Below, piece by piece: positions 48,261 to 57,114 of a stretch of DNA of 64,000 bases (positions within the stretch are counted from its first letter, which is position 1; the number at the start of each line of letters is the position of its first letter). The notes under the pieces were generated by a model. That model saw only the letters and a program-made list of their open reading frames with translations. It made no database searches and was not told the DNA's origin. The stretch comes from Bradyrhizobium elkanii USDA 76 (GTDB taxonomy: Bacteria > Pseudomonadota > Alphaproteobacteria > Rhizobiales > Xanthobacteraceae), in the NCBI RefSeq assembly GCF_023278185.1, contig NZ_CP066356.1:4332001-4396000 (forward strand). The letters run 5' to 3'. Both the position numbers and the translations under genes were made by a program.

Positions 48261-48857
48261 CTACTTCCTCTCGCCGATCTTGCCTTCGGTGCCGGCCTGC
48301 AGGCGCTGGATGTTTTCGCGGTGCATGTAGAACAGCAGCAGCGTCAGCACGGCGAACAGCGAGGCGAGCGCGTTGTGGCCGAACCACCACAGGAACAGCG
48401 GCGTCACGAACGCCGCGATCAGCGCCGACAGCGACGAGTAGCGCGTGGTGTAGGCGGTGCCGAGCCAGATCATGGCGAAGATCAGCGCCGCCGGCCAGAA
48501 CAGGCCGAGCAGCACGCCGAGATAGGTCGCGACACCCTTGCCGCCGCGAAACTTGAGCCAGACCGGGAAGAGGTGGCCGAGGAAAGCCCCCAGCGCCGCC
48601 AGCATCGCCGCGTTCGGGCCGTCGATGGTGCCGGCGATGATGACGGCGACGGTGCCCTTCAGCATGTCGCCGAGCAGCGTCGCCGCGGCGAGGCCCTTGC
48701 GGCCGGTGCGCAGCACATTGGTGGCGCCGATATTGCCCGAGCCGACCGTGCGCAGATCCTGCGTGCCGGCCATCCTGGTCAGCACCATGCCGAACGGGAT
48801 CGAGCCCAGCAGGTAGCCGATCAGGAAGGCGACCGGCAGCAAGCCATCAGCAGACAT
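48261..48857 (-). CDS. plsY: Acyl-phosphate:glycerol-3-phosphate acyltransferase PlsY
   Basis: A 198-residue inner-membrane enzyme that makes lysophosphatidic acid. Its motifs are the [10 protein letters not shown] opening, [11 protein letters not shown], and [13 protein letters not shown]; five helices with the active loops facing the cytosol fit the family. It converges with the amidase gene. It precedes, on the same strand, no obvious partner. In relatives plsY often neighbours pyrC and dprA, which is also seen here. Confidence 0.95.
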   Translation of the reverse strand: MSADGLLPVAFLIGYLLGSIPFGMVLTRMAGTQDLRTVGSGNIGATNVLRTGRKGLAAATLLGDMLKGTVAVIIAGTIDGPNAAMLAALGAFLGHLFPVWLKFRGGKGVATYLGVLLGLFWPAALIFAMIWLGTAYTTRYSSLSALIAAFVTPLFLWWFGHNALASLFAVLTLLLFYMHRENIQRLQAGTEGKIGERK

Positions 48858-48959
48858 CGCGGTGGTTCCTTCGGTCGGTCCCGCCCGAATGGGGCAATGC
48901 CGTCAATGAAATATTAACCATAAATCCGCACCATGGCCTTGGTAATGAGGGAGCTTATC

Positions 48960-49067
48960 ATGGCTTCTGTTCGCAGGCGGCTGGAGCAGTTTTTCTTTGT
49001 CGTTTACGTCGCGGCCATCGTCGTTGGCACAACGATGGAAGCGATGTCGCAACTCGCGTCGCGCTGA
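48960..49067 (+). CDS. Small membrane protein, 35 residues
   Basis: MASVRRRLEQFFFVVYVAAIVVGTTMEAMSQ has a basic start and one hydrophobic helix. GAGGGAG precedes the ATG by eight bases. In-frame starts at 48933 and 48945 would lengthen it. It sits between plsY and converging pyrC'. No function recognised. Confidence 0.45.
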   Translation: MASVRRRLEQFFFVVYVAAIVVGTTMEAMSQLASR

Positions 49068-49081
49068 GTTCCACCCCGGTT

Positions 49082-50383
49082 TCAGACGTGCTCGTACACG
49101 GTCCGTCCGCCGACGATCGTCCGCGTCACGCGGCCCGAGAAGCGGGCGTCGTCGAACGGCGTGTTCTTGCACAGTGATTTGAGATCGTCGCGGTCGAGCA
49201 CCCAGGGCGTGTCGGCGTCGATCACGATGACGTCGGCCGGCGCGCCCGCGCGCAGCGTGCCGCCGGGCAGGCCGAGCAGCTCCGCCGGCCGCGTCGACAT
49301 CGCCCGGATCAGCGTCTTGAAGGCCATCTCGCCATTGTGGATCAGACGCAGCGCCGCCGGCAGCATGGTCTGCAGGCCGACCGCACCGCTCGCCGCCTCC
49401 GCGAACGGCAGCCGCTTGACCTCGACGTCCTGCGGATTGTGGTCGCTCATCACGACGTCGATCAGCCCGGAGGCGAGCGCTGCGACCAGCGCCTTGCGGT
49501 CCTCCTCGGTGCGCAGCGGCGGCGCCAGCTTCAGGAAGGTGCGGTAGGGGCCGATGTCGTTCTCGTTCAGCGTCACGTGGTTGATCGAGACCGAGGCCGA
49601 GACATTGTGGCCGGCGTCGCGGGCGCGCTTGAGGATCTCCAGCGACTCGATCGAGGTCAGCGAGGCCGCGTGATAGCGCCCACCGGTCAGCCCGGCGAGC
49701 CGCATGTCGCGCTCGAGCATGATCGACTCGGCCGCCGTGGGAATCCCCGCGAGACCGAGCCTTGTGGCGAATTCGCCCTCGTTCATCACGCCTTCGCCCA
49801 CCAGATGCGGGTCCTCGGTGTGATGCACGATCAGCGCGTCGAAATCGCGGGCATAGGTCAGCGCGCGCCGCATCACCTGCGCGTTGGTGACGCTGCGGTC
49901 GCCGTCGGTGAAGGCGACGGCGCCGGCGGCCTTGAGCAGGCCGATCTCGGTCATCTCCTGGCCCTGCATGCCCTTGGTCAGCGCCGCCATCGGATGGATG
50001 TTGACGATCGCGGTGTCGCGGGCGCGGCGCAGCACGAAATCCACGGTCGCGGAATTGTCGATCACCGGCGAGGTGTCGGGCTGGCAGATGATGGTGGTGA
50101 TGCCGCCGGCCGCGGCGGCCTGGCTGGCGGAGGCGAAAGTCTCGCGATGGCTGGCGCCGGGCTCGCCGACAAAGGCGCGCATGTCGATCAGGCCGGGGGC
50201 CACGATCTTGCCGGCGCAATTGACGATGTCGGTGCCTTCGGGGACGCCGGCGGCGCCGATGCCGCGCTTGGCGTCACGGATGACGCCGTCGGCGATCAGG
50301 ACGTCGCCCGGACCGTCGAAATCACGCGAGGGATCGATGACGCGGGCGTTGGCGAGCAGGATGGGGCGGCGGTCGGTCAGCAT
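49082..50383 (-). CDS. Dihydroorotase-like protein (PyrC'), catalytically dead
   Basis: A 433-residue amidohydrolase homologue next to pyrB. In active type I dihydroorotases the segment after GLID reads HxH, which binds zinc; here it reads DMRAFVGEPG, with Arg69 and Phe71 in place of both histidines. The later NHVTLNE and SDHNPQD segments survive. This is the alphaproteobacterial/pseudomonad PyrC' form, which is thought to serve as a structural partner of aspartate transcarbamoylase. The working dihydroorotase must be elsewhere. It starts 4 bp after pyrB ends. Confidence 0.87.
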   Translation of the reverse strand: MLTDRRPILLANARVIDPSRDFDGPGDVLIADGVIRDAKRGIGAAGVPEGTDIVNCAGKIVAPGLIDMRAFVGEPGASHRETFASASQAAAAGGITTIICQPDTSPVIDNSATVDFVLRRARDTAIVNIHPMAALTKGMQGQEMTEIGLLKAAGAVAFTDGDRSVTNAQVMRRALTYARDFDALIVHHTEDPHLVGEGVMNEGEFATRLGLAGIPTAAESIMLERDMRLAGLTGGRYHAASLTSIESLEILKRARDAGHNVSASVSINHVTLNENDIGPYRTFLKLAPPLRTEEDRKALVAALASGLIDVVMSDHNPQDVEVKRLPFAEAASGAVGLQTMLPAALRLIHNGEMAFKTLIRAMSTRPAELLGLPGGTLRAGAPADVIVIDADTPWVLDRDDLKSLCKNTPFDDARFSGRVTRTIVGGRTVYEHV

Positions 50384-50387
50384 GGCA

Positions 50388-51341
50388 TCACGCGTTCGGC
50401 AGGTTGCGGGCGAGCGCTTCCAGCACCGCCATACGCACTGCCACACCCATTTCGACTTGTTCACGGATCAGCGACTGCGCGCCGTCGGCGACGAAGGTGT
50501 CGATCTCGACACCGCGGTTCATCGGGCCGGGATGCATCACCAGCGCATCCGGCTTGGCGTAGCCGAGCTTCTTCTGGTCGAGGCCGAAATAGTGGAAATA
50601 CTCGCCCGACGACGGCACGAAGGAGCCGTTCATGCGCTCGCGCTGCAGCCGCAGCATCATCACGATATCGGCGCCGTTCAGTCCCTCGCGCATGTCGCGC
50701 GCGACCTCGACGCCCATCCGCTCGATGCCGGGCGGCAGCAAGGTCGAGGGGGCAACCACGCGGACGCGCGCGCCCATGGTGTTGAGCAGGAAGATGTTGG
50801 AGCGCGCGACGCGCGAATGCAGCACGTCGCCGCAGATCGCGATCGTCAGCCCCTCGAGCCGGCCCTTGTTGCGCCGGATCGTCAGCGCATCGAGCAGCGC
50901 CTGGGTCGGGTGCTCGTGGCTGCCGTCGCCAGCGTTGATCACGGAACCGTCAACCTTGCGCGCCAGGAGCTCGACCGCGCCGGAGGCGTGGTGGCGTACC
51001 ACCAGGATGTCCGGGTGCATCGCATTCAGCGTCACCGCGGTGTCCATCAGGGTCTCGCCCTTGCGGGTCGACATCGACGACACCGACATGTTCATGACGT
51101 CGGCGCCCAGGCGTTTTCCGGCGATCTCGAACGAGGACTGGGTCCGGGTCGAGGCCTCGAAGAACAGATTGACCTGGGTGCGGCCGCGCAGGCTGGCGCG
51201 CTTCTTGTCGACCTGGCGGTTGAGCTCGACATACTCCTCGGAGAGGTCGAGCAGGCCCGTGATGTCGTCAGCGGAAAGGCCCTCGATACCCAGCAGATGC
51301 CGGTGACCGAGGACAAAAGTCGATTTCAATGATGGGGTCAT
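50388..51341 (-). CDS. pyrB: Aspartate carbamoyltransferase catalytic chain
   Basis: A 317-residue enzyme of pyrimidine synthesis. The carbamoyl-phosphate motif STRTQ (64-68, in [12 protein letters not shown]) and the HPTQALLD segment are intact. ATG 51341 is the family start; an upstream open stretch to 51608 is not coding. It leads a tight pyrB-pyrC' operon. No pyrI regulatory gene follows, consistent with the dodecameric ATCase:PyrC' class. Confidence 0.95.
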   Translation of the reverse strand: MTPSLKSTFVLGHRHLLGIEGLSADDITGLLDLSEEYVELNRQVDKKRASLRGRTQVNLFFEASTRTQSSFEIAGKRLGADVMNMSVSSMSTRKGETLMDTAVTLNAMHPDILVVRHHASGAVELLARKVDGSVINAGDGSHEHPTQALLDALTIRRNKGRLEGLTIAICGDVLHSRVARSNIFLLNTMGARVRVVAPSTLLPPGIERMGVEVARDMREGLNGADIVMMLRLQRERMNGSFVPSSGEYFHYFGLDQKKLGYAKPDALVMHPGPMNRGVEIDTFVADGAQSLIREQVEMGVAVRMAVLEALARNLPNA

Positions 51342-51586
51342 TAAAGCGAGAGCTATAGGCGCGGATGGCCGGTGGGGCAAGCGCGAAGAGGGCTCGCGGG
51401 AGTTTTCCCCGAGTAAGATGTCGCCGCCTTCTCGGCAGTCCTGCCGGGGCTCGCCGCGGGACATCCGCGCCTTGCTTTTGCGGGGATTTCCGGAACAAGA
51501 CGTGGATGGCCGGGCACAGGCGGAGCGGCAGCGACGCTGTCCTCCTGACGGGCTATACCCGGTCCGTGACGCCGGAGCGAGACCTC

Positions 51587-52345
51587 GTGAAAATTGTCGT
51601 GATCGCATGGATGGCCATCGCGTTGATCCCGGGGGCGATCGCGCCTGCCTTCGCTCAGAACTTGCCCGGCGACTTCGCGTTCCTCCGCGACATCGACCCG
51701 ACCATCATCCAGGACATCCGCTACGCCAGCGCGAACAATTTCATGGGCCGGCCGATCGCGGGCTATGGCGCGGCGGAATGCGTGGTGAAGCGGCAGGTGG
51801 GGCTTCGCCTCAAGGCCGTGCAGCAGGAACTGGCCCGGCAAAGACTGTCGCTGAAGATGTTCGATTGCTACCGGCCGGCCCGCGCCGTCGCCGACATGGT
51901 GGCATGGTCGAGGAACGGCACCGAGACCGCCGCCGAGCGGCGCTACAACCCGGCCTTCTCGAAGGCGGACCTGTTCCGCCTCGGCTATATCGCCACCCAT
52001 TCGGGGCATTCGACCGGGGGCGCGGTCGATCTCACGCTGGTCGATCTTGGTGCCGACAACGCGCGCAAGTTCGATCCGGCCAGGGATTATGCCGACTGCA
52101 CCGCGCCGGCCGCCGCGCGCGCCCCGGAGGGCAGCGTCGACATGGGTACCGGCTACGACTGTTCCGACGTGAAGGCGCACACCGCGACGGGCTCGATCAC
52201 GCCGGCGCAAAGACGCTGGCGCGCCATGCTGGTCGCGGCGATGGCCCGGCAGGGGTTCGCGAACTATGCCAAGGAATGGTGGCACTTTTCGCTGCCGGGG
52301 GCAGGCGGGCCGGCCTACGACTTCCCGATCGTCCGGGCGCGATAG
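51587..52345 (+). CDS. D-Ala-D-Ala dipeptidase-like peptidase (M15D)
   Basis: A 252-residue secreted metallopeptidase. The signal peptide is [23 protein letters not shown]. The zinc motif has His and Asp in [13 protein letters not shown] and a final His in EWWHFSL, as in VanX/DdpX. Start GTG 51587 has GGAG ten bases upstream. It likely trims peptidoglycan-derived D-Ala-D-Ala peptides. A remnant of a second copy's C-terminus lies at 53390-53452. Confidence 0.85.
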   Translation: MKIVVIAWMAIALIPGAIAPAFAQNLPGDFAFLRDIDPTIIQDIRYASANNFMGRPIAGYGAAECVVKRQVGLRLKAVQQELARQRLSLKMFDCYRPARAVADMVAWSRNGTETAAERRYNPAFSKADLFRLGYIATHSGHSTGGAVDLTLVDLGADNARKFDPARDYADCTAPAAARAPEGSVDMGTGYDCSDVKAHTATGSITPAQRRWRAMLVAAMARQGFANYAKEWWHFSLPGAGGPAYDFPIVRAR

Positions 52346-52471
52346 GGCATTTTCCTCAAATCCGAAGCATTTTCGCAAGACGATGCTTGTCATCGCAAAA
52401 GTAGCCGAGCGCGCTTTCAACACTCCTTAATTGTGGCCCTATGAAGTGCGGGCAACACGGGAGCATGCAGC

Positions 52472-52885
52472 ATGCGGTTCGCAGCCATCGCAATTGTTGT
52501 CGTCGGCGTCGCCGGCGTCTTGATCTACGATCGACACGACAAGAGCGCGAATTATCAGCGCGTCGATGCCCGCATCAGCGGTGTCAGCGAACAATGCTAT
52601 CTGGAAAAGGTCGAGCGCGGCGTCATCACCAAGACGACGTGGACCTCCGACCTGACCCGGTGTGAGATCGCCGAGCTGCTGCGCAAGGAGCATCCGAAGT
52701 GGCAGGGCTATGACCTCAAGCACAAGATCGAGGTGAAGGTCGTCTATGTCTCGCCGGTCGACGGGGCCACGCACCAGTCGAGCCTGCAGATGTCCTATTT
52801 CCCCAATGGCAAGCCGCTGCGCGCCGGGGACGTGTTTCCTGTCCTTGCCTCCAAGACCAAGGCGAACAAGACGCGTTCGATCTGA
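52472..52885 (+). CDS. Hypothetical membrane-anchored protein, paralogue 1
   Basis: A 137-residue protein with one N-terminal helix (AIAIVVVGVAGVLIYD) and a soluble domain with two cysteines (EQCYLEK, LTRCEIAELL). It aligns along its length with its neighbour (VDARISGVSEQCYLEK against IDARVSSVKEQCYMEK; YVSPVDGATHQSSLQ against YISPVDGAAHESDLQ). The pair lies 33 bp apart. Function is unknown; they would face the periplasm if anchored N-in. Confidence 0.65.
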   Translation: MRFAAIAIVVVGVAGVLIYDRHDKSANYQRVDARISGVSEQCYLEKVERGVITKTTWTSDLTRCEIAELLRKEHPKWQGYDLKHKIEVKVVYVSPVDGATHQSSLQMSYFPNGKPLRAGDVFPVLASKTKANKTRSI

Positions 52886-52917
52886 CCACCACGGTTCGAC
52901 GGGACGGGAGCACAACC

Positions 52918-53370
52918 ATGCGCCTTGGCCTTTACGGTGTGATCGCTATCGCCGTCGCGAGCTTCTATGTCTACGGCGAGCTCGACAAGCGGCTGAACTT
53001 CCGGCCGATCGACGCGCGCGTCAGCAGCGTCAAGGAGCAATGCTACATGGAGAAGACCGAGGGGGCGCGAAGCTCGACCTCCGATCTGTTGCCGTGCGAG
53101 CTTACCGAGTTGCTGGCGCGCCATCATCCGAAATGGCTGGGCGCCGACATCAAGCACAAGATCGAGATCCGGTTTGCCTACATCTCGCCGGTGGACGGCG
53201 CCGCGCATGAGTCCGACCTTCAGTTGGCGGCCTATCCCGATAACCGGCAACTCAGCAGCGGCGACATTTTTCCTGTCCAGGCTTCCAGGAAGGAGGCGAA
53301 CCGGACCCGCGCCAATGACTGGGTCGACCGCTGGCTCGGCCGCCATGCGCCCAAGCGCGCAAGCATCTAA
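52918..53370 (+). CDS. Hypothetical membrane-anchored protein, paralogue 2
   Basis: A 150-residue paralogue of the previous gene: the same N-terminal helix (IAIAVASFYVYGEL), two conserved cysteines and the same closing region (SGDIFPVQASRKEANRTR), with a longer C-terminal tail. A tandem duplication. GACGGGAGCAC precedes the ATG. Confidence 0.65.
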   Translation: MRLGLYGVIAIAVASFYVYGELDKRLNFRPIDARVSSVKEQCYMEKTEGARSSTSDLLPCELTELLARHHPKWLGADIKHKIEIRFAYISPVDGAAHESDLQLAAYPDNRQLSSGDIFPVQASRKEANRTRANDWVDRWLGRHAPKRASI

Positions 53371-53389
53371 GGCATGGAAGCATCCAGCA

Positions 53390-53452
53390 GACCTGTACTT
53401 TTCGCTGCCCCGCGCCGGCTCGCAGGCTTATGATCCTCCGATTCCATTGCGC
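53390..53452 (+). pseudogene. Remnant of an M15 peptidase C-terminus
   Basis: This gap codes for YFSLPRAGSQAYDPPIPLR, which lines up with the M15 peptidase end [18 protein letters not shown]; the bases ACTTTTCGCTGCC are shared exactly. No other part of the gene remains. It lies in frame ahead of the next gene and marks an old duplication of the M15 region. Confidence 0.7.
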
Positions 53453-53530
53453 CGCGGCTGGCCCGTGATCCCGGCCGGAGGAGGCCGGTTGTCCGGGCCG
53501 CATGCGTATAGACCAGTTCCCGAGGAGACC

Positions 53531-55174
53531 ATGACGCAGGCTCCGTTTGCCACCCACGACGTCTTCAACCAGTCGCCGCCGTTCGAAAATGTCGACCTGT
53601 TCACGGTGGATGCGCCGCTCGCCGCGGCGGTTGCCGCCAATGGCGGGGCGGCGGCAACGGCTGAGCTGTCCGATTTCGGCAAGCATTGGGGATCCGCTGC
53701 CATGGCGGAGCGCGGCCGCGTTGCCAACGAGAACACGCCGAAGCTGCGTTTGTTCGATGCCAGGGGCAATCGCCGCGACGAGGTCGAGTTTCATCCGGCC
53801 TATCATGAGCTGATGACGCACTCCGCACATGCCGGCGTGCACAATTCGACCTGGGCCACGGACGGCAAGCCGGCCGGCGGAGCGGCCGAGGTGGTGCGTG
53901 CGGCAAAGTTCTACATCGCTTCCCAGGTCGAGACCGGCCATCTCTGCCCGATCACGATGACGCGCGCCTCGGTCGCGGCGCTGGCCTCGCAGCCGGACAT
54001 TCTGGCGAAGACGATGCCGGTCATCGGAACGCGCGCCTACGACCCCACCTTTGCGCCGTGGTGGACCAAGCGCGGCATGACCGTCGGCATGGGCATGACC
54101 GAAAAGCAGGGCGGCACGGATGTGCGCGCCAACATGACGCGCGCCGAGCGCGACGGCGGCGCCTGGCGTGTCACCGGGCACAAATGGTTCATGTCGGCGC
54201 CGATGTGCGACGCCTTCCTGGTGCTGGCGCAGACGATGGACGGGCTGGGCTGTTTCTTCATGCCGCGCTTTGCGCCCGACGGCACGGTCAATGCGATCCA
54301 CTTCCAGCGCCTGAAGGACAAGCTCGGCAACCGCTCCAACGCCTCGTCGGAGGTCGAATTCCACGGCGCTCATGCCGAGCTGATCGGCGAGGAGGGCAAG
54401 GGCATCCGCACCATCATCCAGATGGTGCAGCTGACGCGGCAGGATTGCGCGATCGCCTCCGCCGGGCTGATGCGCTCGGGGCTGGCGCACGCGCTCAATC
54501 ACGCGCGGCACCGCAGCGTGTTCCAGAAACATCTCGCCGACCAGCCGCTGATGCAAGCGGTGCTGTCGGACATGGCGTTGCATGTCGAGGCGTCCATCGC
54601 GCTGGTGTTGCGGCTCTGCCGTGCTTTCGATCGCGCGCCGGCCGATGCGGGCGAGGCCGCCTATATGCGGCTGCTGACGCCGGCGATCAAATACTGGACC
54701 TGCAAGAGCGCGCCCGGCTTCCTCTATGAGGCGATGGAGTGCCTCGGCGGCAATGGCTATGTCGAGGAAGGCATTTTGGCGCGCCATTACCGGGAGTCGC
54801 CGGTCAACGCGATCTGGGAGGGTTCCGGCAACGTGATGTGCCTCGACGTGCTGCGCGCGCTCGGCCGCGAGGCCGATGCCGCACTCGCGGTGCTCCGCGC
54901 GCTCGCCGACGAGACCAGGGGGCTGCCCGGCGCCGCTGAGGCTGTTGCCTCGATCGGGCAGTCGTTCCGGCGGCCGGACAGCGAGCGCGTCGCCCGGCTT
55001 GCGGTCGAGCAGTTGGCGCTCCTGGCGGCAACCGCGGCGCTCAACCAGGTCTCGCCGAAAAACGCCGAGCTGTTCGCGGCGACACGGCTTGCCGAACGCC
55101 ACGCCGGCATGTACGGCGCCGTGGACTTATCCGATGCCGATCAGCGCGCGCTGCTGGCGCGGGCGCTGCCATGA
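53531..55174 (+). CDS. Acyl-CoA dehydrogenase, AidB-like
   Basis: A 547-residue FAD enzyme of the AidB/isovaleryl-CoA dehydrogenase branch. It carries the long N-terminus (HDVFNQSPPFENVDLF), the flavin motif GMGMTEKQGGTDVRAN and the C-terminal CLGGNGYVEEGILARHYRESPVNAIWEGSGNVMCLDVLR. AidB itself is implicated in alkylation stress and has weak dehydrogenase activity, so this may be a protective flavoprotein. GAGGAG site before ATG 53531. Neighbours do not reveal a pathway. Confidence 0.9.
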   Translation: MTQAPFATHDVFNQSPPFENVDLFTVDAPLAAAVAANGGAAATAELSDFGKHWGSAAMAERGRVANENTPKLRLFDARGNRRDEVEFHPAYHELMTHSAHAGVHNSTWATDGKPAGGAAEVVRAAKFYIASQVETGHLCPITMTRASVAALASQPDILAKTMPVIGTRAYDPTFAPWWTKRGMTVGMGMTEKQGGTDVRANMTRAERDGGAWRVTGHKWFMSAPMCDAFLVLAQTMDGLGCFFMPRFAPDGTVNAIHFQRLKDKLGNRSNASSEVEFHGAHAELIGEEGKGIRTIIQMVQLTRQDCAIASAGLMRSGLAHALNHARHRSVFQKHLADQPLMQAVLSDMALHVEASIALVLRLCRAFDRAPADAGEAAYMRLLTPAIKYWTCKSAPGFLYEAMECLGGNGYVEEGILARHYRESPVNAIWEGSGNVMCLDVLRALGREADAALAVLRALADETRGLPGAAEAVASIGQSFRRPDSERVARLAVEQLALLAATAALNQVSPKNAELFAATRLAERHAGMYGAVDLSDADQRALLARALP

Positions 55175-55187
55175 CCACATTGACCAC

Positions 55188-55278
55188 CGTCATGCCTGGC
55201 CTTGTGCCGGGCATCCACGTCTTTGCTTCGACAGGGCAAGGAAAGACGTGGATGGCCGGGACATGCCCGGCCATGACG
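55188..55278. repeat. Palindromic intergenic repeat (CGTCATGCC type)
   Basis: CGTCATGCCTGGCC and GCCCGGCCATGACG are outer arms; GACGTCTTTGC-type inner bases pair with GCAAGGAAAGACGTGG. A piece also occurs near 51497. Confidence 0.75.
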
Positions 55279-55302
55279 AATTGATAGAGCCGAGGTTCGC
55301 TG

Positions 55303-56073
55303 ATGGATTCTCTCACACCGCAAGACGCGACTGCCGCTATCGAACCGCCGCCGCTCCCCCCGCGGGTCTGGAAATTCTGGGGCACCGCGCTGTGGGGCCT
55401 TCTGATCTTCGCCGCGATGTTCGTCGGCCAGGTCACGGTCATCGTCTGGCGCATCGTCGCGCAGGGCGGGGAGGTATCGACGGCCGGTATCACCCATGTG
55501 GTCGCCGACGGCCTGACGATCTCGCTCTCGGTCCTCGCCGGCCTGCCGATGGTGCTCCTGGTGCTGTGGTTCGCGATCCGCCGGACCCGGATCCCGTTCG
55601 CCGACTACCTCGGGCTGCGCGGGACGTCGTGGAAGAACGTGATCATCGGCGTCGTCGCGCTCGTCGTGCTGGTCGGAGCCTGGGACATGGTCTCCCGTGC
55701 CGCCGGCCGCGAGGTGGCGCCGGGCTTCATGGGCGACGTGCTGAAATCGGCGCAGGAGCACAGCGCGCTGTGGCTCCTGGTGATCGCCTTCGCCGTCGCC
55801 GCGCCGCTCTGGGAGGAACTGTTCGCGCGCGGCTGGCTCTATCGCGGCTGGTCGGAATCCGCGCTCGGACCCTATGGCGCGATCCTGCTGTCGTCGATCG
55901 TCTGGACCGTGATGCACCTGCAGTACGACTGGTTCTTCCTCTGCCAGGTGCTGACGATCGGCCTCCTGTTCGGCTATCTGCGCTTCCGCACCGGCTCGAC
56001 CTGGCTGACCATCCTGCTGCACGGGTTGAACAATTTTGCGGCGACGATCCAGACCTGGTGGCTGGCGGGCTGA
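55303..56073 (+). CDS. CPBP family intramembrane protease, copy 1
   Basis: A 256-residue membrane protein of the Abi/CAAX protease family, with about eight helices. The glutamate pair and Arg of motif 1 (PLWEELFARGWLYRGW) and the His of motif 2 (HLQYDWFF) and 3 (LLHGLNN) are intact. Such proteases have been linked to prenyl-protein or bacteriocin-self-immunity roles. Its neighbour at 56140 is a paralogue. Confidence 0.87.
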   Translation: MDSLTPQDATAAIEPPPLPPRVWKFWGTALWGLLIFAAMFVGQVTVIVWRIVAQGGEVSTAGITHVVADGLTISLSVLAGLPMVLLVLWFAIRRTRIPFADYLGLRGTSWKNVIIGVVALVVLVGAWDMVSRAAGREVAPGFMGDVLKSAQEHSALWLLVIAFAVAAPLWEELFARGWLYRGWSESALGPYGAILLSSIVWTVMHLQYDWFFLCQVLTIGLLFGYLRFRTGSTWLTILLHGLNNFAATIQTWWLAG

Positions 56074-56139
56074 GAGTTCCCTATGCTAGGTTGAAGCTAG
56101 GCCCACCTTCGCTGCAAAATTGTTGCAGAAAAAATCCAT

Positions 56140-56904
56140 ATGTCGAACTTCGAAAATGCCGGCGCGCGGACACCTGCTTCGGCTCCGCCGCTGCGGACCT
56201 GGGATTTCTGGGAGACGGCATTCGTTATCCTGATCGCCTATGGGGTTTTTACGCTGGCAGGAGGTTGGGCCATGACGATCATCATCGCGGCGCAAGACGG
56301 CGTAGCCAGGATGTCGCCAGCTCAATTGCGGGATTTCGCGGCCCAGGGGCGATGGTACGGCGCTGGCCTTACCGTCGCGAGCCCGCTAACGATTGGCGTG
56401 CTCTGGATCGCGATCCGGAAGGTTCGCCGTGGGTTCGCAGAATATCTCGCGCTCAACTGGCCGAGCACGGCCGAAGTCATGCGCGCATTTGCAATCTTCG
56501 CCGGCATTCTGCTCGTTGAGTCGGTCATCAAATGGTGTGTCGGCGACGACGGCTCCGCGTTGGATGACCAGCGCATGTACGTGGTCAACGGGGCGGGCGG
56601 CCTGCTGATCTTTCTCATCGGTACCTGCATTGCCGGACCCGTCATGGAAGAATTCCTCATCCGCGGCTTCTTGTATCGCGGCTGGTCAGAGTCGTTTCTC
56701 GGTCCGATTGGAGCGATCGTACTGACCGCCTCCGTCTGGGCGATGACCCACACACAGTACGACGTTTATGGGAAGTTGGAGATTTTCGGGATGGGATTGG
56801 CCCTGGGTTATTGCCGTTGGCGCAGCAACTCAACCTGGCTGACGGTCATGATGCATTCTGCACTCAACACTTACATCTGCTTCGTGACAGGCCCGTACGT
56901 CTAG
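56140..56904 (+). CDS. CPBP family intramembrane protease, copy 2
   Basis: A 254-residue paralogue with VMEEFLIRGFLYRGWSESFLGPIGAI (motif 1) and HTQYDVYG and MMHSALN (motifs 2, 3). It is more AT-rich and diverged than copy 1, but all key residues remain. The start is ATG 56140; it is 66 bp after copy 1. Its stop TAG overlaps the antisense stop of an AEC-transporter remnant. Confidence 0.87.
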   Translation: MSNFENAGARTPASAPPLRTWDFWETAFVILIAYGVFTLAGGWAMTIIIAAQDGVARMSPAQLRDFAAQGRWYGAGLTVASPLTIGVLWIAIRKVRRGFAEYLALNWPSTAEVMRAFAIFAGILLVESVIKWCVGDDGSALDDQRMYVVNGAGGLLIFLIGTCIAGPVMEEFLIRGFLYRGWSESFLGPIGAIVLTASVWAMTHTQYDVYGKLEIFGMGLALGYCRWRSNSTWLTVMMHSALNTYICFVTGPYV

Positions 56905-56994
56905 GGCCCAACGGCTGCGATCACGATTGGCATCGTGATGTCCGGGATCGTCTGCGGCGTGATCATCATCCGGAACCAGCGCCGGTGCGTCGCC
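56901..56994 (-). pseudogene. Remnant of an AEC-transporter C-terminus
   Basis: On the minus strand this gap reads ITPQTIPDITMPIVIAAVGP followed by a stop, matching the true end of the AEC transporter at 59822 (ITLQTILAAITMPIVIAAVGS). Bases just upstream match GDAP as well, but with a one-base frame change. It is a duplicated scrap, not a gene. Confidence 0.78.
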
Positions 56995-57114
56995 AGCCAT
57001 CGGAAGGATGGAGGATGCCAGCGGCCCCCTCGAGTGCTATGATCTGAATCAATGAACGAGCGCGGGCCGGACTGAAATCAGGCAGCGGCGGCTGCCGTCG
57101 TGCGAGCTCTTCTC

